64,000 nt of DNA. Origin: a virus. Location of the stretch: positions 1 to 64,000 of IMG/VR virus record IMGVR_UViG_3300021490_000001. One strand, 5' to 3'. A program made the position numbers and the translations under genes. Below, piece by piece: positions 51,088 to 58,042 of the stretch (its first letter is position 1; every line of letters begins with the position of its first letter). Below the pieces are notes generated by a model that did not search any database, had not been told where the DNA came from, and was given only the letters and a program-made list of their open reading frames with translations.

Positions 51088-51323
51088 TTCTTATCCTCTC
51101 CTATTTTTGGATTTGTGGGTTTAGTCTTTTCCACTTTCTTTTCTGATTTGGTTTCTATATGCTTGGCGATGAATCTTTTGTCTTTTACTAATTTGCCTAA
51201 TTCATCCGGAACTGTCGCTGATACTCCAGGCTCCATATTAAGCCATGTTATTTTTTTTGATGATGGATGTACTAAACCCAATATTCGTTTTCCTTCACCT
51301 TGTTTTAGTTTGATTTCAAACAT
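51084..51323 (-). CDS. Small late protein
   Basis: 79 residues. An N-terminal small beta domain (KKITWLNMEPGVSATVPDELG) is similar in shape to the start of the 25314 protein. Lys/Glu-rich tail. Sits between tail terminator and tube with 4-base overlap. Function unknown. Confidence 0.5.
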   Translation of the reverse strand: MFEIKLKQGEGKRILGLVHPSSKKITWLNMEPGVSATVPDELGKLVKDKRFIAKHIETKSEKKVEKTKPTNPKIGEDKK

Positions 51324-51325
51324 GT

Positions 51326-51784
51326 TTAACTCCTCCAGATAAATAGATTGAAATATGTTCTATTGAAATACATCTTGCTCTGCGGATCGAAATCAAAAGC
51401 CAATCTTAGCGTCGGGGCTCTTGTTATGCTTGTGATTCCAGGGATGCTTGTTGAGTTCGACTCGATGTAGTTCATGACCTGATCCCAAATTCTGTTTAAT
51501 AGCTTAGATCCTCCATATTCAACTTCATTTATTGTTCCCTTAACTCCACCTCTCACCAGGATATACATTCTAAGTATGACATTCATTGGCTGGACTGTAG
51601 AGCCCATGTGCATCCGTCCTGGAGTCTCTTTATCCCATATGAAATAAATCCTTGGAGTTTTGGCATTCTCTTCGTATGCACCATAATATATCCAATTCTT
51701 ATCCGTTCTATGAATCGGATCTTCTACATTATCACGCAAACCCTCAAGGAGGTTGTCTACAGCTTCGCTAATGTAGTCTGTCAT
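51326..51784 (-). CDS. Tail terminator/completion-like protein
   Basis: 152 residues. An alpha/beta fold with PRIYFIWDKETPGRMHMGSTVQPMNVILRMYILVRGG and a terminal YFNLFIWRS strand, the general look of gpU/tail-terminator proteins. The location before the tube gene is right for a neck or terminator protein. Family not confirmed. Confidence 0.55.
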   Translation of the reverse strand: MTDYISEAVDNLLEGLRDNVEDPIHRTDKNWIYYGAYEENAKTPRIYFIWDKETPGRMHMGSTVQPMNVILRMYILVRGGVKGTINEVEYGGSKLLNRIWDQVMNYIESNSTSIPGITSITRAPTLRLAFDFDPQSKMYFNRTYFNLFIWRS

Positions 51785-51786
51785 AT

Positions 51787-52695
51787 TTACCAGTATGGAT
51801 TTCCAGTAGCTTCAAGTCGAGATGAAAGCATCTTTCCTCTTGCCCTTAGTGCCTTTTTGATGTAATATTCATATTGTGCTTTATTCCAGTCTGTAGTTGC
51901 TCCTTCCATTTTAAGTGCGGGTTCAGGAGTATCACCATAATGTCCTGATTTGATCAGGCTCATCGTAAGGTGAGCAACAGCAGACTGAATTAAAGAGTAT
52001 CCTGCATCTGTAGACACCCATCTTCTACCGCTATCTCTCTCTGCAATCAGCGATGCTTTGGTTACGCTGGTCGTGAAAGCACTTCTTGAGATTTCTTTTC
52101 CAGTGCCAACTTCTGATTCAGTAATCGCGGCGAATTCAGCTGGCGTTACGTAGTTTTTAGTGTGGAGAGAGAAGAATAATTGATCAACCCAGAAGCGCCC
52201 AATAGACGTTCCTGTAATGACTTTTATCTTTGCATGGCTGGCAGTTGATGGTGAAGTTGTGGATATTTCTGAACGAGTCCAGTCTGAGTAAGAATATATT
52301 TTATCTCCTTCATCGGAGCTTATTAAGGTGCCTTCATTCGTATACCAATCAATCTGTCCCATGATGTATCCGCTAGAGGAATATGACTTAAGCCAGCATC
52401 TCATATCATAAGTTGAGCCTGCTGTGATTGGCACATTAAATTGTGTTCTTAAACCGGAAGAATAAATCGTAGATCCCTCGCTGTTAATTTTAAACATGCG
52501 CGTGCCTTCAATGGGCCTTACTTCATAAGTGGTGCCAACATCGAGATTTTGTTCCATTGAAAATATTGGTGTGGCTCCTGTAGTCGAATAAAAAGATTCG
52601 TATCCTTCAGGAACATCAGCATCAGTTGCGCTTATAATTTCAAAATTGCCATTATTAAGAATATTCAGGTCTATTTCTCTTGCTTGATAATTCAT
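51787..52695 (-). CDS. Head-tail connector-like protein with carbohydrate-binding-type domain
   Basis: 302 residues. Residues 10-180 form a CBM4/9-like beta-sandwich (LNNGNFEIISATDADVPEGY .. GRFWVDQLFFS). Residues 185-302 are helical: FAAITESEVGTGKEISRSAFTTSVTKASLIAERD, QSAVAHLTMSLIK, YYIKKALRARGKMLSS, like gp6/gp15-type connector adaptors. A connector with a surface sandwich would expose a binding module at the neck. Function inferred. Confidence 0.5.
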   Translation of the reverse strand: MNYQAREIDLNILNNGNFEIISATDADVPEGYESFYSTTGATPIFSMEQNLDVGTTYEVRPIEGTRMFKINSEGSTIYSSGLRTQFNVPITAGSTYDMRCWLKSYSSSGYIMGQIDWYTNEGTLISSDEGDKIYSYSDWTRSEISTTSPSTASHAKIKVITGTSIGRFWVDQLFFSLHTKNYVTPAEFAAITESEVGTGKEISRSAFTTSVTKASLIAERDSGRRWVSTDAGYSLIQSAVAHLTMSLIKSGHYGDTPEPALKMEGATTDWNKAQYEYYIKKALRARGKMLSSRLEATGNPYW

Positions 52696-52721
52696 ATATT
52701 TCGCCTTGCTTGGCTAGGTTT

Positions 52722-52744
52722 GTGGCTGGGCATAGCCCAGCCAC
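52722..52744 (-). terminator. Perfect 10-bp hairpin between holin-like and connector genes
   Basis: GTGGCTGGGC-ATA-GCCCAGCCAC. No T-run follows on either strand, so it may stabilise RNA or attenuate rather than terminate. Confidence 0.5.
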
Positions 52745-52756
52745 GAAGGTGATACA

Positions 52757-53071
52757 TTAAGGGATGATGTCTCTTACTTTCGCTTTAACAGCTTTGGTTG
52801 TATTCTGAGTTATATGAACAAGTCCAATTGCTGCGAGGAAAGGGGTGAGATTAGAGACTATGTTTGCAGCCTGTTCATATGGCACGCCTTGCACCGCTGC
52901 TACTATTCCTATCATAGCCCCATAGATGGCTGTGTTCCTAAGTTTTTCCATCTCAAAGGTCATCTTAGGATTCTCAAGTTTCTTCTTCATATACGGAGCT
53001 AATCCGCAAATTATGCCTGCTGTTGCTCCATATACTACAGGCCATAGACCTGCTATAATAGATATATCCAT
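52757..53071 (-). CDS. Holin-like membrane protein
   Basis: 104 residues, RBS AGAGGTGTAAAT. Hydrophobic segments at about 3-24, 48-62 and 75-90 with charged linkers. Size and membrane count are like phage holins, but no lysis enzyme is identified nearby. Confidence 0.5.
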   Translation of the reverse strand: MDISIIAGLWPVVYGATAGIICGLAPYMKKKLENPKMTFEMEKLRNTAIYGAMIGIVAAVQGVPYEQAANIVSNLTPFLAAIGLVHITQNTTKAVKAKVRDIIP

Positions 53072-53117
53072 ATTTACACCTCTAAAGGTTTATGGTTATA
53101 GTTAGAGTGCATTTTAT

Positions 53118-53414
53118 TTAATTGTTATCTTTAATTGCCTGATCGAGAAGGATCATAGAATCGATAAGCTGCGTGCCCTCTTTAGAAGTCGAATAATAGT
53201 TGGAGATCTTATGGTTGTAATATCTATTCTTTTTTTCTATCAAACCAAGATCAATCATTTTAGAAACCATGTTATAGGTATTACTGGAATGAAAATGGAA
53301 TTTCTTTATTATACTTCCAATAGAATTAGGCTCGATCATTCTGATTTCCTTTAGTAACGTAAATGGCTTAGTTCTAAAGAATGGATTGGTATATGAGTTC
53401 CGGATCTGAATCAC
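53118..53414 (-). CDS. Winged-helix DNA-binding protein
   Basis: 98 residues if started at GTG 53414; the first start is uncertain because it lies inside the nuclease gene. NPFFRTKPFTLLKEIRMIEPNSIGSIIKKFHFHSSNTYNMVSKMIDLGLIEKKNRYYN-type helices and wing (quoted in part here) match a MarR/ArsR-like wHTH. A possible late-gene regulator. Confidence 0.55.
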   Translation of the reverse strand: MIQIRNSYTNPFFRTKPFTLLKEIRMIEPNSIGSIIKKFHFHSSNTYNMVSKMIDLGLIEKKNRYYNHKISNYYSTSKEGTQLIDSMILLDQAIKDNN

Positions 53415-53739
53415 CCAAAGCCACAAATGGCTTATTTCGAATATCGCATTTATTCAAAATTGAGGAATACATTAGCGATTGTTTCTTGGCTTTTAAATAA
53501 TTATTATATGTATTTCTGCTTTTAATCTCTCCAACTAAGTAGTAGTCTTCAAGCTCATAGATGATGTCTGGTTCTTTGCGGGAATCGCATCCGTATTTTT
53601 TAAAGGAAATCCTTAATGGAGTTTCAGCGCAAATTCTCATGATTTCACAGCATGAGATTCCTAATGGTTTGAGAAGCTCATCTGTAGGAAATCTATATTT
53701 ACTTACTATTCGATCATGTGTTCTGCTAGTTGACCTCAT
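53374..53739 (-). CDS. PD-(D/E)XK nuclease
   Basis: 121 residues. EPDIIYELEDYYLVGEIKSRN carries Asp58 and the E-x-K pair Glu71/Lys73, followed by KKQSLMYSSIL with a helix Gln, the core of restriction-endonuclease-like folds (Holliday resolvase/Cas4/RecB type). Three conserved Cys near 30-51 are notable. It may act in packaging, recombination or degradation of host DNA. Overlaps the wHTH gene by 41 bases. Confidence 0.65.
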   Translation of the reverse strand: MRSTSRTHDRIVSKYRFPTDELLKPLGISCCEIMRICAETPLRISFKKYGCDSRKEPDIIYELEDYYLVGEIKSRNTYNNYLKAKKQSLMYSSILNKCDIRNKPFVALGDSDPELIYQSIL

Positions 53740-53951
53740 AAATACTTCACTCGGTTCCTGGTATATATTTGCTTTTCCAGGACATTAAGAGTTTCCATCA
53801 TGTCTCCCAAACATCTATATGCATTAATTGTATTTATAGATTCCATCACTTCACTTGGTGTATTCTCGCTTTCCATATACTCTCTGCAAAAGGCTCTTTG
53901 TATGGGATCGCACTCCAGTCTCAAGCAGAATGGATTTCCACATTTTTTCAT
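53736..53951 (-). CDS. Zinc-finger protein
   Basis: 71 residues from ATG 53951 (AAGGTGCAAGTA upstream). CGNPFC, C and FCREY near the N-terminus give four Cys. Helical C-terminus. Overlaps the nuclease gene by 4 bases. Not recognised. Confidence 0.5.
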   Translation of the reverse strand: MKKCGNPFCLRLECDPIQRAFCREYMESENTPSEVMESINTINAYRCLGDMMETLNVLEKQIYTRNRVKYL

Positions 53952-54376
53952 TACTTGCACCTTAGTTTGCTTATGATTTCATCCTGTAGTATATATTGCT
54001 CTACTTTCTTTGTCAAATCGAAGTCCTTTTTGTCCAAATAATTCATGAGCTCTTTTTTATGATATTGATTTTCTGATTCGCGCTCAATCAGTTCAAGGAA
54101 TCTCATATATGTCTTATCAAGGACTTCAAGAGCAATAACTGCCATTTCATGCCTCTGAGCTATCAGGCTGTTAGGCATGGTATGATTTTCCTTAATATAC
54201 CTATAGATGTAGTTCGTAATTCCTTCTAATGGTTTTAGAGCTTTTTCAAAAGATACTTGAGAGTCTTGTTCATAGAACAAAGGCAAGCGCCTTAGTCCAA
54301 TTTCCACATATGCGCTTGCATCTTCGTTGAGGACTCTTTTGCTAGGAAACATTTTTTCCATTTGATTCTCGTTCAT
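53951..54376 (-). CDS. Hypothetical helical protein
   Basis: 141 residues from ATG 54376 with GGTGACCAG upstream; the longer frame from 54436 is rejected. Helical with a YIYRYIKENHTMPNSLIAQRHEMAVIALEVLDKTY core. Not recognised. Confidence 0.55.
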   Translation of the reverse strand: MNENQMEKMFPSKRVLNEDASAYVEIGLRRLPLFYEQDSQVSFEKALKPLEGITNYIYRYIKENHTMPNSLIAQRHEMAVIALEVLDKTYMRFLELIERESENQYHKKELMNYLDKKDFDLTKKVEQYILQDEIISKLRCK

Positions 54377-54380
54377 CTGG

Positions 54381-54752
54381 TCACCCATATATTTTATTAG
54401 TCTGCTCATCCTCTGCAGTATGAAAATTCTCGTCAATTAATTCGTCATATTCTTCATTTTCAATTAATTCTATTTCTTTTTCTAATAGCTTATAGTCTTC
54501 ATTGGTTGTAAAAGAAGGCAAGCCTTTCTCGTTTAGATAAAATGTGTAGTGTTCTTCATTGGCTCGCTTTCCAAATTGATAGCCCCGATAGTTATTAAGA
54601 AACGATTGTCCTACATGTATTGCAGACTCTATATTAAACATATTCTCAAGATTGTCATCACCGAGTTTGCTCAATCGTTGAAATTCGGACTTGGAATTCA
54701 TGGCTAATGCATAGATTCTATCAAGGAAATCTTCTTTGGTTATTTTTTGCAT
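54381..54752 (-). CDS. Hypothetical protein, leaderless
   Basis: 123 residues; ATG 54752 has no SD but CTATATAAAT 26 bp upstream. Acidic C-terminus. Ends 4 bases before the next ATG. Not recognised. Confidence 0.6.
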   Translation of the reverse strand: MQKITKEDFLDRIYALAMNSKSEFQRLSKLGDDNLENMFNIESAIHVGQSFLNNYRGYQFGKRANEEHYTFYLNEKGLPSFTTNEDYKLLEKEIELIENEEYDELIDENFHTAEDEQTNKIYG

Positions 54753-54773
54753 ATATAATTAAGGAATTGCTTT

Positions 54774-54783
54774 CTATATAAAT
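54774..54783 (-). promoter_or_regulatory. TATA box for 54381-54752
   Basis: ATTTATATAG on the minus strand, centred about 26 bp before ATG 54752. Confidence 0.6.
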
Positions 54784-54790
54784 GTGTTCC

Positions 54791-55024
54791 TTATAACACA
54801 ATAAAATCTTCCGTTATCGACTGTGTCATTATGGGAAGCCCAAACAGGCTCTGCACCGAATGTCGCTTTTCACCTTCTTCAGTTATCCTCATTAAGTCTC
54901 TGCAATGGATGTTGAGTTTCGCAAGGAATTCATGGCTGACTATTATGTGAGTGGGCTGTTCTGCCTTGTATTCCTTAAAGGTCAATAATACTTTCTGTAT
55001 CCTTTCAATTGGATCTCCTTTCAT
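54791..55024 (-). CDS. Hypothetical protein
   Basis: 77 residues with GTGGTTAA before ATG, overlapping the upstream gene by 4 bases. VLLTFKEYKAEQPTHIIVSHEFLAKL and a C-terminal FGLPIMTQSITEDFIVL; the latter resembles the end of some phage capsid or tail proteins. Not recognised with confidence. Confidence 0.5.
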   Translation of the reverse strand: MKGDPIERIQKVLLTFKEYKAEQPTHIIVSHEFLAKLNIHCRDLMRITEEGEKRHSVQSLFGLPIMTQSITEDFIVL

Positions 55025-55332
55025 TTAACCACTTTGAATTTCTTCTCAAATTCTTCAGGCGAATAGATGCCTGTTGAAAACGCCAAATTAACTATCCAAT
55101 CTTTATCTCTAATTTTATATCCATCTTTTCCATAGGCATCATAGATATAGAATGTATAGTCTTCATCTTTGAATACTTGTATTTTCGTATCGCATATCTC
55201 TAAAGTGCACTTGACGATGCTCGCTTTGGAGTCCTTCGTTTGTTTGTCTGCAAGCTTTTTAGCCTTCGCCTCATCGAACTGAAATGCAGTTCCATTTGTT
55301 GTTAGTTCTGTAGTTACATTTATCGGTTTCAT
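55021..55332 (-). CDS. Hypothetical protein
   Basis: 103 residues, alpha/beta, with IQVFKDEDYTFYIYDAYGKDGYKIRDKDW. Overlaps both neighbours by 4 bases. Not recognised. Confidence 0.55.
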   Translation of the reverse strand: MKPINVTTELTTNGTAFQFDEAKAKKLADKQTKDSKASIVKCTLEICDTKIQVFKDEDYTFYIYDAYGKDGYKIRDKDWIVNLAFSTGIYSPEEFEKKFKVVK

Positions 55333-55517
55333 TTTAATTCCTCCTTTAATGCCTTGAAAGTATCAAGGGCTTCCTCGGATGTTCTTCCTGAGACTTGAAG
55401 TGTCTGGGTTTTTATATCTGACAGTCCTTTGCGTTCTTCCTTGTTAAAATAAATCGTAGGGAGATTTTTGTCTATATATTCAGTCTTGTGAATTACTTCC
55501 TTATTTGGCTCTTTCAT
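55329..55517 (-). CDS. Small protein
   Basis: 62 residues, charged, ending in a helix (SEEALDTFKALKEELK). Overlaps both neighbours. Not recognised. Confidence 0.5.
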   Translation of the reverse strand: MKEPNKEVIHKTEYIDKNLPTIYFNKEERKGLSDIKTQTLQVSGRTSEEALDTFKALKEELK

Positions 55518-55716
55518 TAGATCCCTCCAGTATCTGCTTGATTAACTTATGCTGCTCTTTGACTAAGTCGGTTTCGCATAATCGATCGGCTTCGCATTTG
55601 CAATACAATCCAGCGTATCCCAAAACTGCCAAGTTTCTTTTAGTGTTGCACAGTTTGCATTTATCGTATTCATCCAACAGTTTCCTTGCTCTTCCTATCT
55701 GGTCTATGGCTTTCAT
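55501..55716 (-). CDS. Zinc-binding protein
   Basis: 71 residues: CKLC, 16 residues, CKC and C further on. A small zinc ribbon, probably nucleic-acid binding. First clear gene of this small-gene block. Confidence 0.55.
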   Translation of the reverse strand: MKAIDQIGRARKLLDEYDKCKLCNTKRNLAVLGYAGLYCKCEADRLCETDLVKEQHKLIKQILEGSNERAK

Positions 55717-55775
55717 GGTATCCCTGTCTCGATTGATTCCTGATTAGTATGGCCTGGGTCGTGTTGGGGATTCAT
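55713..55775 (-). CDS. Possible 20-residue peptide
   Basis: ATG 55775 to a TGA that overlaps the next ATG (ATGA). Only the overlap supports it. The rest of 55776-55910 shows no convincing gene. Confidence 0.25.
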   Translation of the reverse strand: MNPQHDPGHTNQESIETGIP

Positions 55776-55910
55776 CGTAGATGCACATCACTCCCGGTTC
55801 TGTATCTAAAGGACAAGGTTCACCCCTCTGGTTTAGAGCATCGTCTTTTGCTTTCGCATGGATTCAGGTCATCTGTTTTAGAGTTCTTAATTTTCTATAT
55901 CTATGGTTCC

Positions 55911-56057
55911 TTAGCTCCTCTCAATGCAAATCGCCAAGAGGATTATGAATAATAGTATCGGAATCGCCTGTGAAGCTTGAGATATATCGCCTGCTAGGTC
56001 TATCAGTGTTAGGATACAGATCAGACACACTCCAAGGGTTGACATCCAACTATTCAT
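55911..56057 (-). CDS. Small two-segment membrane protein, copy 1
   Basis: 48 residues (starts MNSWMSTLGVCLICIL) with two hydrophobic segments. Its first segment, L-x-C-I-L-T-L-I-D, is shared with the 56141-56308 protein, and the DNA around GTATCCTAACACTGATAGAC is almost identical. So these are tandem paralogues. Confidence 0.55.
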   Translation of the reverse strand: MNSWMSTLGVCLICILTLIDLAGDISQASQAIPILLFIILLAICIERS

Positions 56058-56140
56058 ATTAACCACAATACTAACCACAATCTGCGCATCTGGTCAGCCA
56101 GCATTTTTATGAACAGGACACCACACATTTCTTTATTCAT
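56054..56140 (-). pseudogene. Decayed copy of tiny zinc-ribbon gene
   Basis: The DNA matches 56310-56390 (TGTGGTGTCC..CATAAAAA..GCTGGCTGACCAGATGCGCAGATTGTGGTTA), but single-base losses, one in an A-run, put WCP-H and the C-A-D-C-G end in different frames. A 28-residue frame remains open and overlaps the next start. Confidence 0.5.
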
Positions 56141-56308
56141 TTAGATTCCTCCCAGCGCTCCCAGCGCATATGCTATCACCATGCAGAGTGTTAAGAGTAG
56201 CATAAGAAGCATCGCCTTGTAAAGTTTAGGTATGTCGCTGATGGCTATGTCTATCAGTGTTAGGATACAGACTAGATACCATCCAATGACTATCAGGCAA
56301 TTAATCAT
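56141..56308 (-). CDS. Small two-segment membrane protein, copy 2
   Basis: 55 residues (starts MINCLIVIGWYLVCILTLID), two hydrophobic segments and a Gly-rich end. Ends inside GGGAGGAATCTAAATG, which serves the downstream copy. Paralogue of 55911-56057. Confidence 0.55.
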   Translation of the reverse strand: MINCLIVIGWYLVCILTLIDIAISDIPKLYKAMLLMLLLTLCMVIAYALGALGGI

Positions 56309-56309
56309 A

Positions 56310-56390
56310 TTAACCACAATCTGCGCATCTGGTCAGCCAGTATTTTTTATGAATAGGACACCACACCAGGCCTTTAATCTCTTTCTCCAT
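56310..56390 (-). CDS. 26-residue zinc-ribbon peptide
   Basis: Ends WCPIHKKYWLTRCADCG: Cys-x2-His and Cys-x2-Cys in 17 residues make a minimal zinc ribbon. Leaderless: TATA box 26 bp before ATG. A decayed copy lies at 56054-56140. Confidence 0.55.
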   Translation of the reverse strand: MEKEIKGLVWCPIHKKYWLTRCADCG

Positions 56391-56410
56391 AGTTAGAATT
56401 GGTGAGTTTT

Positions 56411-56422
56411 CTTTATATATCT
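56411..56422 (-). promoter_or_regulatory. TATA box, minus strand
   Basis: AGATATATAAAG centred 26 bp before ATG 56390. Possibly the main promoter for the small-gene block running left. Confidence 0.6.
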
Positions 56423-56469
56423 ATGGACTATCAGAGACTATGTATCTGTTAGGATTTAGTCTAATGCTC

Positions 56470-56559
56470 TCACTTGCATGGTCCTAGTCTTCGTCCGCCT
56501 TTTCTTCTGCTTGGATATCTGCTTCTTTTTCTTGGACCTCTTCCATCTCTGTCTGGCAT
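56470..56559 (-). CDS. Small Arg/Gly-rich peptide (DUF5320-like ends)
   Basis: 29 residues beginning MPDRDGRGPRKRS and ending GRRLGPCK, with GAGGTGACACT before ATG. The MP-x-x-DG-x-GP opening and G-R-x-G-x-C ending recall DUF5320-type small proteins of archaea and anaerobes. It has its own TATA box at 56605-56613. Confidence 0.5.
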   Translation of the reverse strand: MPDRDGRGPRKRSRYPSRRKGGRRLGPCK

Positions 56560-56604
56560 AGTGTCACCTCTGCTTATCTTGAATGTTAATTATTGGTATA
56601 GTTT

Positions 56605-56613
56605 CTTTATATG
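56605..56613 (-). promoter_or_regulatory. TATA box for 56470-56559
   Basis: CATATAAAG on the minus strand, about 51 bp before ATG, leaving a leader of about 25 bases that carries the SD. Confidence 0.55.
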
Positions 56614-56640
56614 TCTGTGTATCCTCTCAGAGTCCTTTCC

Positions 56641-56890
56641 TAAAAATTTGGGTGTGCTCAAGTGAGTTTGTACTCATTGGGTTTGTACTCCTTGGGTTTG
56701 TACTCTCAGAGACCATTCTTGAAATTTTGGTGTGCTCGACGAGTGACATATAGTAATAAGTAGAAAAAAGTTGACTGAATTCTGAGAGATGTATAGTCTA
56801 TAGTAAGTACATATCACATTGCGCGCGCATGCATAGCGATCCATTGGTTCATTGGTTCCGTTGTTGTAGTGGGCATTGGCGCATTTAATT
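56641..56890. other. Intergenic stretch with short direct repeats
   Basis: Contains GGGTTTGTACTC-type direct repeats (three near 56670-56712), a GGTGTGCTC repeat (near 56651 and 56731) and a GCGCGCGC run near 56822. No gene recognised. Part of the divergent control region. Confidence 0.4.
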
Positions 56891-56895
56891 AATTC

Positions 56896-57118
56896 CAGGC
56901 GCTAAGGCGCTTAGTGAATGGGGGGACACCCCCCGTAACCCCCCCGATAAAAGTTGTCCTCAGCAAGTGTCTCGTTCGTGGTTAAGAGGTTGGTTCTCAC
57001 TTGATGCGTTGGTGAGTGAGAACCAATTTGCATTCATGAATGGGGCGGTGCTGAAAGCAGACCAGAGCCCGGGGCCCCTACCCCAAACTCTGGCAGAGCG
57101 GGCGCTAAAGACGCCCGC
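56896..57118. other. Inverted-repeat cluster (candidate origin or control region)
   Basis: In order: GGCGCTAAGGCGCTTA (about 56899); GGGGGG-ACA-CCCCCC at 56920-56934; 12-bp perfect arms TTGGTTCTCACT (56990-57001) and AGTGAGAACCAA (57015-57026); CCAGAG/CTCTGG (57062-57067, 57088-57093); GCGGGCG/CGCCCGC (57098-57118). It is GC-rich and lies between leftward and rightward transcription. No convincing gene covers it; both-strand ORFs here are low-quality. Confidence 0.6.
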
Positions 57119-57150
57119 ATATTTATCATCGGAGAGGGGCACCTTTAATT

Positions 57151-57195
57151 GAGGTTTGCGGTTGGCAGTTCTATTAAATATAAACCGCAAACCTC
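57151..57195 (+). promoter_or_regulatory. 13-bp palindrome enclosing a TATA box
   Basis: Arms GAGGTTTGCGGTT (57151-57163) and AACCGCAAACCTC (57183-57195) enclose TTAAATATAA (57174-57183). Placement of a TATA box within the palindrome suggests an operator for a dimeric repressor controlling rightward transcription, which would start near 57204. Confidence 0.6.
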
Positions 57196-57246
57196 ATTAA
57201 CCCATTCATTCATGCAAACTGCGCTCCGCTTGCCTCTATCTGGTAA

Positions 57247-57302
57247 TCTCTCTCTCACAAAAAAAATTGGTGAGAGAGAGAGGTAAAAACCTCTCGGGAG
57301 GT
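57247..57302 (+). promoter_or_regulatory. Mutually exclusive hairpins in the 5' leader
   Basis: Hairpin A: 57247-57258 with 57270-57281 (12 bp, CT/GA-rich). Hairpin B: GAGAGGT 57278-57284 with ACCTCTC 57289-57295. Hairpin C: ACCTC 57289-57293 with GAGGT 57298-57302, which covers the SD GGGAGGTG of the next gene. A blocks B; B blocks C. So A plus C would be translation-off and B alone translation-on, as in riboswitch or attenuator designs. Confidence 0.55.
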
Positions 57303-57309
57303 GTTCACC

Positions 57310-57411
57310 ATGAGTTTAAAACAGAAAACATATGAACTGCAGATGAAATTAATTCGTCTGCAAAAGGCGCACGCAATGCGTCACACAGATTATGAGCTGG
57401 AGGTTGATTAA
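57310..57411 (+). CDS. 33-residue helical peptide
   Basis: Starts MSLKQKTYELQMKL; SD GGGAGGTG six bases before ATG lies within the hairpin leader. One amphipathic helix. It ends one base before the next start, and may be a leader peptide or an early small protein. Confidence 0.55.
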   Translation: MSLKQKTYELQMKLIRLQKAHAMRHTDYELEVD

Positions 57412-57412
57412 T

Positions 57413-58012
57413 ATGTTATCTCCACAGCAGAAGCTACAGAACAGGTTGAATTCACTTCTGCCTGATTTGAGGAAAACGACCAGGTTTAGCCCTGAGTCGA
57501 TCAGCTTCCTTCGGGTGGCTGTGCAGATGGGTGAACCGTCTGCTGTTCAGCGTGCGCTGGACAGGTTGGAAGCACTGGATGACTTTGTCATGGGTGCTAC
57601 TGGTCTGGCGCAAAAGGTGGAGAGTTTTACTTTGTATGACCTCCATCTAGACCGAATCGAAGCTGAAGCAGACTCGATAAGATCTGCTCTTCTTACCTCT
57701 CCTGAGAAGGCTCAGGCAGAGGCTGAGAAGGAAGACAGACTTCAGAAGATGTCTGGGTTGGATTATTCAGACATCTACGGACAAGAACCCTCATGGGAAC
57801 CTGTTGGAGCTACATCGAGAGCTCAGGCTTTCCGTCAGGGTAAACTCCAGTCTCGAACAGCTGAGCGGGACAGAGAGTTCACCGAGATGGAGATTATGCA
57901 TGAGCAGAGTCTGTTTGATTCTGCTTATCCGCATGAGACGCTTGCGGATAGAGAAGAGCGTCTCAAAAAGGAAGAAACTCCGACATTGGAGTCATTCCTA
58001 AGTTTCTTGTAG
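57413..58012 (+). CDS. Hypothetical protein of the GC-richer island
   Basis: 199 residues from ATG 57413 (GAGGTTGATTAAT upstream). Helical, Glu/Arg/Ala/Leu-rich, with few of the Asn/Lys/Ile residues that dominate elsewhere, so base and codon use differ from the rest. N-terminal LLPDLRKTTRFSPESISFLRVAVQMGEPSAVQRALDRLEAL-type region. No family recognised. It may be a replication initiator or packaging factor, given its location, but nothing shows this. Confidence 0.6.
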   Translation: MLSPQQKLQNRLNSLLPDLRKTTRFSPESISFLRVAVQMGEPSAVQRALDRLEALDDFVMGATGLAQKVESFTLYDLHLDRIEAEADSIRSALLTSPEKAQAEAEKEDRLQKMSGLDYSDIYGQEPSWEPVGATSRAQAFRQGKLQSRTAERDREFTEMEIMHEQSLFDSAYPHETLADREERLKKEETPTLESFLSFL

Positions 58013-58038
58013 GGCTTGTCCCTACTTTCTTTTTTTTT
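58010..58038 (+). terminator. Intrinsic-type terminator
   Basis: TAGGG-CTTGT-CCCTA overlapping the stop codon, followed by CTTTCTTTTTTTTT. Confidence 0.65.
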
Positions 58039-58042
58039 ATAT

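Noticed and set aside
56960-57190. Overlapping ORFs on both strands in the control region
   Set aside because: They arise from the palindromes, lack ribosome binding sites and have no protein character.
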